This document shows positions 7,923 through 12,483 of a stretch of 12,483 nucleotides of DNA, piece after piece. Source of the DNA: Oribacterium sp. (GTDB lineage Bacteria; Bacillota_A; Clostridia; Lachnospirales; Lachnospiraceae); assembly GCA_017940955.1 (NCBI GenBank), contig JAGAXP010000141.1, positions 1-12,483 of the forward strand, given 5' to 3'. The notes under the pieces are model-generated. The model worked only from the letters and a program-made list of their open reading frames with translations, made no database searches and had not been told where the DNA came from. Numbering within the stretch: position 1 is the first letter of the stretch; the number at the start of each line of letters is the position of its first letter. The position numbers were made by a program, and so were the translations under genes.

Positions 7923-8398
7923 GATTGTTCCTCCCATCCCTTGCATACATCACACCATCCGATCGCACCCGAAGCCTTCTCCAGTTCTTCCGGAGTAAGC
8001 TTTACGGATGTATAGATATTGCCGCCTGCAGGATGAACATACTCAAACCGCTTCATCGAGACATCAAGCCATATCGGAATATCCGAAGGTACTCCAAATG
8101 GACACACGCCGCCCGGGACAAATCCCGTCAATTCCTCCACTCGATCTCTCGGGATCATGCTCGGTTTCGTATGAAACAACGCTTTGAACTTGGAACTGTT
8201 CACGCGCCCGTCTCCGGCCATAACAACAACTACCGGTTTATCATCCACTATAAAGGATAACGTCTTTGCTATCTCGGCTTCTATGCAGCCGATCTGCTGT
8301 GCAGCGTGCTCAACAGTATCTATTACTTCAGAATGCTCCGTAAGGCGATCTGCAAAACCCTTATCCTTCAGCCATTCGTAAACTGCTTCATTTATCAT
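7919..8398 (-). CDS. YbaK/EbsC-family aminoacyl-tRNA deacylase
   Basis: This 159-residue protein belongs to the YbaK/EbsC/ProX (INS-like) family of trans-editing enzymes that hydrolyse mischarged tRNAs, best known for Cys-tRNA(Pro). The family signature is visible: VEHAAQQIGCIEAEIAKTLS (29-48), with the conserved Lys at K45; VVVVMAGDGRVNSSKF (56-71); the GGVCPFG loop (96-102); and a HPAGG turn (122-126). A short C-terminal extension adds CDVCKGW (149-155), a Cys pair not needed for the fold. The tRNA it edits cannot be read; this subgroup (YbaK-like without a synthetase) is diverse. The start ATG has GAGGAAA upstream, 13 bases after the acyltransferase gene. Its TGA overlaps the next start as GTGA, so the two are probably translated in a coupled way. 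Confidence 0.92.
   Translation of the reverse strand: MINEAVYEWLKDKGFADRLTEHSEVIDTVEHAAQQIGCIEAEIAKTLSFIVDDKPVVVVMAGDGRVNSSKFKALFHTKPSMIPRDRVEELTGFVPGGVCPFGVPSDIPIWLDVSMKRFEYVHPAGGNIYTSVKLTPEELEKASGAIGWCDVCKGWEEQS
7928..7935 (-). promoter_or_regulatory. Strong Shine-Dalgarno site that decides the GTG start at 7922
   Basis: The minus strand reads GGGAGGAA followed by seven spacer bases and GTG. It lies inside the end of the YbaK-type gene. Because it overlaps the codons for the apparent ATG-started extension (MQGMGGTI), it argues that those codons are not translated as part of the acetyltransferase. Confidence 0.75.
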
Positions 8399-8411
8399 GC
8401 AATATGTTTCC

Positions 8412-8954
8412 TCACTTGAATTTCTCTGCGTCCAGTGTCTTGATAACCCTCGCCGGACTGCCTACAACCACCCCATAATCCCCCACATCATGAGTTACGA
8501 CTGATGCCGCACCGACAATCGCATACTTCCCGATAGTTACACCTGCCATAATAGAAGCTCCTGCTCCAATCCATGCGCCCTGCTTGATAACGATTGGCTT
8601 ACACAGAAGCACTTGTCTGTCATAGGGATCATGATTATTGGAAAGCAGCTGCACATTCGCAGCTATCTGAACATCATCCTCTATCGTAATGCCGCCTCTT
8701 GCCATTGCAAGGAGATTGCTGTTGATGAAGACCCGTTTCCCAATGGTCATCTTATCAAAGGCTGCTCCTGCAAGCGGTGCACGTAGGAAGGAGCCCTCTC
8801 CAATACGGTCTTCAAAGAGTTCATGAAGGATTTGGTTGTATTCCTCAGTTCTTGGCATCGTCTGATTCAGCTTAAATACAAGTTCCTCATGTTTTGCATA
8901 AGTTTCAAGATCATATGCATCTCGATTACGCATATCTACTCTTATTTCTTCCAT
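8412..8954 (-). CDS. Hexapeptide-repeat acyltransferase (LbH, sugar O-acetyltransferase-like)
   Basis: This 180-residue protein is a second left-handed beta-helix acyltransferase in the train, clearly different from the one at 7356-7922. The N-terminal 60 residues are helical (VDMRNRDAYDLETYAKHEEL, then LHELFEDRIGEGSFL). The coil follows: MTIGKRVFINSNLLAM (69-84), ITIEDDVQIAANVQLLSNNH (89-108), VIKQGAWIGAGASIMAGVTI (122-141) and GKYAIVGAASVVTHDV (142-157), ending GSPARVIKTL (165-174). H108 in SNNHDP sits where the catalytic histidine of the MAT/LacA group lies. The start ATG has GGAG seven bases upstream, within nine bases of the flavodoxin-like gene. The acyl acceptor may be a sugar or another alcohol; this cannot be settled from sequence. 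Confidence 0.9.
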   Translation of the reverse strand: MEEIRVDMRNRDAYDLETYAKHEELVFKLNQTMPRTEEYNQILHELFEDRIGEGSFLRAPLAGAAFDKMTIGKRVFINSNLLAMARGGITIEDDVQIAANVQLLSNNHDPYDRQVLLCKPIVIKQGAWIGAGASIMAGVTIGKYAIVGAASVVTHDVGDYGVVVGSPARVIKTLDAEKFK

Positions 8955-8963
8955 GGTATGCTC

Positions 8964-9581
8964 CTATCTGATAAAATGCGTCGGCTGCCACTCTTCTTTT
9001 TCCGGCAGTCCGTACTTTTCTTTGCCGAGAGCTATGCTCTTCATAAGGAACGTCATATTCCTGGCAAGCGTCCTCATCGTCTGAAGTCCCTCCGCATCCT
9101 GCTCTGCCTGCCCCGGCTCTCTTCCGTGAATGCTGTTCCAATACTGACTGGACGCAACCGGCATACCGCAAATTGTGAAATACTTATTCAGCTCGTCAAA
9201 TGTTGCAGACAATCCACCTCGTCTTGCACATACCACGCTCGCTCCGACCTTCATGGTCTTATCAAAGTGCGTACTGTAGAACAGTCTGTCCATACACGCA
9301 ATCAAGGTGGCATTTGCCGATGCATAATAAACCGGAGAAGCTACCACCAGTCCGTCTGCCGCTTCGAACTTTGGAGCCAGTTCATTGACCACATCATCAA
9401 ATACGCACTGCCCTTTCTTAAAGCAGGTACCGCAGGCGATACATCCACGCACATCCTTGTTGCCAATCTGCACTACTTCTGTCTCGACACCTTCCTTTTC
9501 AAATACCTTCACCATTTCATTTACTGCAATGGTGGTATTGCCATTTACTCTTGGACTTCCGTTAATGATTAGTACCTTCAT
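8964..9581 (-). CDS. Flavodoxin-family NAD(P)H-dependent oxidoreductase
   Basis: This 205-residue protein is an FMN-binding flavodoxin-like oxidoreductase of the NADPH-dependent FMN reductase / iron-sulfur flavoprotein group. MKVLIINGSPRVNGNTTIAV carries the phosphate-binding GSPRxxGNT (8-16). A Cys cluster follows (C47, C50, C53, C59 in GCIACGTCFKKGQC), similar to that of iron-sulfur flavoproteins, then SPVYYASANATL (82-93). The C-terminal part contains GREPGQAEQDAEG (153-165). I prefer the ATG at 9581, which gives the family's usual N-terminus and has AAGGGGG seven bases upstream. An ATG at 9608 overlaps the preceding TGA as ATGA, has AGGAGG nine bases upstream, and would add nine residues. 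Redox function is firm; whether a cluster is bound and what is reduced are unknown. Confidence 0.9.
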   Translation of the reverse strand: MKVLIINGSPRVNGNTTIAVNEMVKVFEKEGVETEVVQIGNKDVRGCIACGTCFKKGQCVFDDVVNELAPKFEAADGLVVASPVYYASANATLIACMDRLFYSTHFDKTMKVGASVVCARRGGLSATFDELNKYFTICGMPVASSQYWNSIHGREPGQAEQDAEGLQTMRTLARNMTFLMKSIALGKEKYGLPEKEEWQPTHFIR

Positions 9582-9604
9582 TCCGTGACCCCCTTCTAAT
9601 GTGC

Positions 9605-10159
9605 TCATAAGACCGTTCCTCCTATACCAATCCTCTCCTTAAGCTCCTTGTTACGCTCAAGCAAATTGTAAATGCCATCCTCCGAAAGAATGCCTCGCTT
9701 CAGCTTGTCCGGCAATTCTCCCTTTTCATCCATGGCAAAATCATCTTTCCACTGCTGACTCGTATAATATGTTTCCAGCTTCTGTATCTCCGCCTGGAAT
9801 TCCTCAAATTCCGCAATCTTCTTTTCCAGAGCATCCATCTTCTGCGTTGCCCTGTTAAGAATGCCCTCCATAACGAAAAGATGCTGCGGCACATTCTCAG
9901 CGGCAAGCCGTTTCTTGAACTGATTCTTCTTGGAGTAATACTTCTTCTCTACCTCATGTGCCGGAATCCATATCTTCGCATCTTCTATCTTGTCATAAAC
10001 GATCTGCAAAGCCTCCTCATTTGAGAGTTTCTCACTCTCCTGCTTCTTGTAGGCTTCGTACATCCAGTTGCTGATCTTCTCTTTTTGCTTGTTCTTCAGC
10101 TGACTGTACGGCTTGTTCATCTGAAGGAGCTGACCGTTTACCATCTTATGTTTGCTCAC
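9605..10159 (-). CDS. DUF4298 domain-containing protein
   Basis: This 184-residue soluble protein is Lys and Glu rich. Residues about 95-175 fit DUF4298: a long helix MEGILNRATQKMDALEKKIA, then LETYYTSQQWKDDFAMDEKG (128-147), LPDKLKRGILSEDGIYNLLE (149-168). The family has no known function. The N-terminal half (about 18-90) is a separate segment: SQLKNKQKEKISNWMYEAYK (19-38), VYDKIEDAKIWIPAHEVEKK (54-73), YYSKKNQFKKRL (74-85). I do not recognise it, though WIPAHEVEKKY has the look of a small helical DNA- or protein-binding module (inference). Residues 96-130 probably form a coiled coil. The start is GTG at 10159, 17 bases after the DUF262 stop with a GAGG upstream; an in-frame ATG six codons later lacks a ribosome binding site. 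The stop overlaps a possible ATGA start of the next gene. Confidence 0.82.
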   Translation of the reverse strand: MSKHKMVNGQLLQMNKPYSQLKNKQKEKISNWMYEAYKKQESEKLSNEEALQIVYDKIEDAKIWIPAHEVEKKYYSKKNQFKKRLAAENVPQHLFVMEGILNRATQKMDALEKKIAEFEEFQAEIQKLETYYTSQQWKDDFAMDEKGELPDKLKRGILSEDGIYNLLERNKELKERIGIGGTVL

Positions 10160-10176
10160 TACTTATGCTATCCTCG

Positions 10177-12312
10177 TCATTTTATTGTAAAAAGCGTATT
10201 GTCATACAGTTCTGTACCAGCTTTTTCATCAAACATCTTTAGTAGACGACTTGCAACCGTCAATGTTCCATGCGCCGAATTATGCGTATAAACATAAACA
10301 TTGTTGATAATATGCTCATAACTCGGTTTATCGGCTAGCGATTGTTCATCATCTTCTAATGCGAAATACTTATCAACCTCAGGCTTGGCTATTTCAAGAA
10401 ATGTCTTACTGTCCTCGTCGATCATTACTCCACATATGATAGGTAGAATATTGCTCCATGAGCTGACGGTAAACTCATTTTCACCGACGTACAATACTTT
10501 AGGTTTGGTATATGCATACTGTTTTGGATCCTCATCCAATGTGTGCACAGAATCATGTGTTGCTCTTGTCTCCTGATATGCCTCTGGTAATTCCCAAACC
10601 TTCAGGGCTGCATCTGCAAGCTCGCCTCCTCTTTTGCTTATAACAGCGGAAGACCACTTCGATACATCCGAGAGCTTTGTCGTGTAGTAGAATTTAGAAC
10701 CTTTATAAATCTCCTTTTTCTCATCAAAACTCTTGTTGGACATCTCAGAGTTATAATTCGTAAGAGCAAGATTTCCAAGGCGATGCAGATAAACCTCATA
10801 GCTTTCAAGATCACTTGAAGAAAGATAGCCCTTCCATCTTTCAGTAGGTGTCTGCGGCATAACATGCTCAATCGTAATAGTTTCATCTGTATATTCCGGC
10901 AATCCTTTAGGAAAGGGCGACTTTTCTTCTAACGCGTAGAGCAGGTACTTTACGCCTTTACTTCTTATTGTCAGATATAAATCTTTCTCTGTAAGAGCTT
11001 CTCTAAATTCCTCATTTGAAGGAAAGCCGAAGCTGCCTTTACCAAAAGTAAGGACCTTCCAAAAAGCATTCATGAAATCGGAATAGTTATCCAATTCAGC
11101 CAATCTCTGCAATACATTCCCGGCGAACTGATAGTTTATACCCTTTGCCTTACACATTTTTGCCCTAAAGGTCAGAGACAAAACTGCCTCAACTGATTTT
11201 GTCAAAATGTCATCATCTATAAGTTTGCTTTCATGAAGATCAAGCAGATACAAAAGAATACATCTGGATTTGATCGCCTCGTTTGCGTACAGTATGAAAT
11301 AAAACCGCTGACGAAGATAGGACTCCTTTCCCAGATTTACATCAGAGTCAAAGACAAGGCTCTTATATAAAAGCGCACACCTTTTTAAGTCTGCAAAACA
11401 CAACTCTGTGCCTGCATAGTTAGATTCATATCCCTGTGAAAGATAATAATCCTTAAAGGCCGTATATAAGGTTCTCTGTGTTATATGTTGTCTCTTCCCA
11501 TTTATGGAAATTGCGTCACTGCGCTTTTTATAGATCAAATAATCATTGAAAAACTGCTCCATGTTTGAAACACCAATGGAGTCTTCTATTTGTGACCAAT
11601 ATTCATCATATAAATGTGTCTGCTCTTGATGTGAAAACTGCATTAAGAAGTAGTTCCTAAGCAAATCCACATTAGTAAGATCTAATCCCGTAGAGTTAAG
11701 GCTCTCGAAAATTTCTTGCGGATTTTCCTGCTGTATTTCCAACTCTATAATCGTCAAGTTTCTTAAAGCCTCAAGAATATCTTCAAGACTTCCTTTCTTT
11801 TTCTCGACAAAATCTGTAATTAGCCCAGTAAATAATGTATAATTCTGATAGACACGGGAGTCTCTCTGGGTATTTGACAGCTTATCTAATACGCTATCAT
11901 AGCTGTTTTCCAAAAGCAGACGATATGTAGCATCATCTCTTTTGTTCAGATGAAGTTTTATACGAAGATAGTCACTATCAACACTATGTCCCTTGTTATA
12001 AATATATGTATTCTTTATCTCATCTTTAATATCATCATCATCCGTATAGTCATATATTGCCTTCAACAGCAGAGTTATACTTGTTAATCTCTGCTGTCCG
12101 TCAATGATTGATCTCTCATGTGCATTTGTATTCTTAAAACAGATAGTACCAAGAAAATGCTCTCTCCCGGTTTCTATTGATTTTTCGATATCGTAAAAGA
12201 GCTGTTTGCAGTTTTCCTCTTTCCAATCATAGTTTCTCTGATAGACGGGAACCACAAATACAGTTCTCGGAACACTTAGGTATTCCTCAATGTTGTTGTT
12301 ATGCGCTTGCAT
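10177..12312 (-). CDS. GmrSD-like DUF262-DUF1524 protein, putative type IV restriction or anti-phage nuclease
   Basis: This 711-residue protein joins the DUF262 (GmrS-like, ParB/Srx-type NTPase) and DUF1524 (GmrD-like, His-Me/HNH nuclease) modules. Proteins of this type include type IV restriction enzymes that cut modified phage DNA. In DUF262, VPVYQRNYDWKEE (21-33), the core IIDGQQRLTSI (69-79) and FESLNSTGLDLTNVDLLRNY (202-221) are all intact. The DUF1524 nuclease site is intact too: TIEHVMPQ (480-487) and HRLGNLALTNYNSEMSNKSF (510-529). Residues about 595-711 form an extra C-terminal domain (YTKPKVLYVGENEFTVSSWS) that I cannot name; such tails may read the target. The ATG follows a strong AAGGAGGTG, so the start is secure. 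It is the first whole gene of the train and is richer in A+T than its neighbours, suggesting transfer. The modification recognised, if any, is unknown. Confidence 0.9.
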   Translation of the reverse strand: MQAHNNNIEEYLSVPRTVFVVPVYQRNYDWKEENCKQLFYDIEKSIETGREHFLGTICFKNTNAHERSIIDGQQRLTSITLLLKAIYDYTDDDDIKDEIKNTYIYNKGHSVDSDYLRIKLHLNKRDDATYRLLLENSYDSVLDKLSNTQRDSRVYQNYTLFTGLITDFVEKKKGSLEDILEALRNLTIIELEIQQENPQEIFESLNSTGLDLTNVDLLRNYFLMQFSHQEQTHLYDEYWSQIEDSIGVSNMEQFFNDYLIYKKRSDAISINGKRQHITQRTLYTAFKDYYLSQGYESNYAGTELCFADLKRCALLYKSLVFDSDVNLGKESYLRQRFYFILYANEAIKSRCILLYLLDLHESKLIDDDILTKSVEAVLSLTFRAKMCKAKGINYQFAGNVLQRLAELDNYSDFMNAFWKVLTFGKGSFGFPSNEEFREALTEKDLYLTIRSKGVKYLLYALEEKSPFPKGLPEYTDETITIEHVMPQTPTERWKGYLSSSDLESYEVYLHRLGNLALTNYNSEMSNKSFDEKKEIYKGSKFYYTTKLSDVSKWSSAVISKRGGELADAALKVWELPEAYQETRATHDSVHTLDEDPKQYAYTKPKVLYVGENEFTVSSWSNILPIICGVMIDEDSKTFLEIAKPEVDKYFALEDDEQSLADKPSYEHIINNVYVYTHNSAHGTLTVASRLLKMFDEKAGTELYDNTLFTIK

Positions 12313-12320
12313 TTTCTTGA

Positions 12321-12329
12321 CACCTCCTT
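12321..12329 (-). promoter_or_regulatory. Strong ribosome binding site of the DUF262 gene
   Basis: The minus strand carries AAGGAGGTG eight bases before the ATG at 12312, a near-complete match to the 16S anti-Shine-Dalgarno sequence. It fixes the start of the nuclease-type gene. Confidence 0.8.
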
Positions 12330-12336
12330 ATTTCTT

Positions 12337-12364
12337 GTTCATATAAATGATAATTTATATGAAC
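12337..12364. promoter_or_regulatory. Perfect 12+12 palindrome in the leader of the DUF262 gene
   Basis: GTTCATATAAAT and its exact reverse complement ATTTATATGAAC are separated by four bases (GATA on the plus strand). The palindrome ends 24 bases before the DUF262 start and 7 bases before its ribosome binding site. No T run follows on the minus strand, so it is not an intrinsic terminator. It contains -10-like strings on the minus strand (TATAAA, TATCAT) but no convincing -35, so it could be an operator overlapping a promoter or a leader hairpin. The geometry is right for a dimeric repressor site; the protein that would bind is unknown. Confidence 0.55.
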
Positions 12365-12408
12365 AGCTTGCGCTCTATTGCATACACTTATCTACTACTC
12401 CTACCGCT

Positions 12409-12448
12409 GAAAGGCATATTTTATCCGATTATTGCAGTTATGCCTCTC
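12409..12448. repeat. Imperfect inverted repeat near the right edge
   Basis: Arms GAAAGGCATA (12409-12418) and TATGCCTCTC (12439-12448) pair at 9 of 10 positions around a 20-base spacer. Six A residues follow on the plus strand, which is the wrong polarity for a terminator of minus-strand transcription. It could be a binding site, a recombination-related repeat or chance. Confidence 0.35.
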
Positions 12449-12483
12449 AAAAAATAGATTCATCTGGCTTAAATCAAAGTGAT

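Larger units (their letters stand above)
12313..12483. other. Right-end non-coding leader region
   Basis: This is the only stretch of the window without a supported gene. It is rich in A+T and holds the ribosome binding site, the 12+12 palindrome and the imperfect inverted repeat listed separately. I found no clear -35/-10 pair, tRNA or other RNA gene. One minus-strand frame stays open from the edge to a TAG at 12403-12401 (about 27 codons), which might be the tail of an upstream gene but is too short to support. Confidence 0.5.

Noticed and set aside
7389..8015. Plus-strand open frame of about 208 residues
   Set aside because: It is antisense to the sugar O-acetyltransferase and the deacylase and shows no domain or ribosome binding site.
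8823..9572. Plus-strand open frame of about 249 residues
   Set aside because: It runs antisense through the acyltransferase and flavodoxin-like genes, both of which are convincing on the minus strand. Its product matches no family I know.
12337..12364. Palindrome as an intrinsic terminator or a LexA box
   Set aside because: No T run follows on the transcribed strand, the stem is A+T rich, and the half-sites have the reverse orientation to the GAAC...GTTC of Firmicutes LexA boxes.
12401..12483. C-terminal tail of an upstream minus-strand gene
   Set aside because: Only about 27 codons are open before the TAG, which is not rare by chance in three frames, and the sequence (MNLFFERHNCNNRIKYAFQR at its end) is not recognisable.
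1..12483. CRISPR array, tRNA or rRNA gene, insertion sequence
   Set aside because: I saw no regularly spaced direct repeats, no cloverleaf-like segment with a TTCGA-type T loop outside genes, and no transposase or integrase in either strand.

Overview
The window looks like a piece of a clostridial genome, most likely a member of the Lachnospiraceae (inference). The support is protein style (Firmicutes-type RecD2, a ClpX-like zinc finger protein, Lachnospiraceae-style flavodoxin, DUF4298 and AlkZ-related proteins), moderate G+C, and strong Shine-Dalgarno sites such as AAGGAGGT before several genes. No gene names the organism, so this stays at family level.

Every supported gene lies on the minus strand, so transcription runs from the right edge to the left edge. 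In that order they are: a 711-residue GmrSD-like DUF262/DUF1524 nuclease-type protein; a DUF4298 protein; a flavodoxin-fold NAD(P)H oxidoreductase; a hexapeptide acyltransferase; a YbaK/EbsC-type aminoacyl-tRNA deacylase; a maltose/galactoside-type O-acetyltransferase; a flavin reductase-like protein; SfsA nuclease; an XRE regulator; a ClpX-type zinc finger protein; RecD2 helicase; a frameshifted SEC-C protein; a DUF6429-GNAT fusion; an AlkZ-related protein; an ACT-domain protein; and a gene cut by the left edge. No gap between neighbours exceeds 25 bases, and three junctions overlap by four bases (GTGA or ATGA), with a fourth possible. I see no terminator inside the array. It reads as one very long operon-like train or as stacked short operons.

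The only stretch without a gene is about 170 bases at the right end. It holds a strong ribosome binding site, a perfect 12+12 palindrome 24 bases ahead of the DUF262 gene, and a second imperfect inverted repeat. The DUF262 gene is visibly richer in A+T than the block to its left, which suggests a separate origin.

Functionally the train is a mixture: DNA processing (RecD2, SfsA, AlkZ-related, GmrSD-like), redox flavoproteins, acyl transfer (two hexapeptide enzymes and a GNAT), tRNA quality control, and several small adaptor or regulator proteins. This looks like an accessory gene collection and not one metabolic pathway. The best candidates for something undescribed are the GmrSD-like gene with its palindrome, the ClpX zinc finger protein without a ClpX ATPase, and the DUF6429-GNAT fusion.
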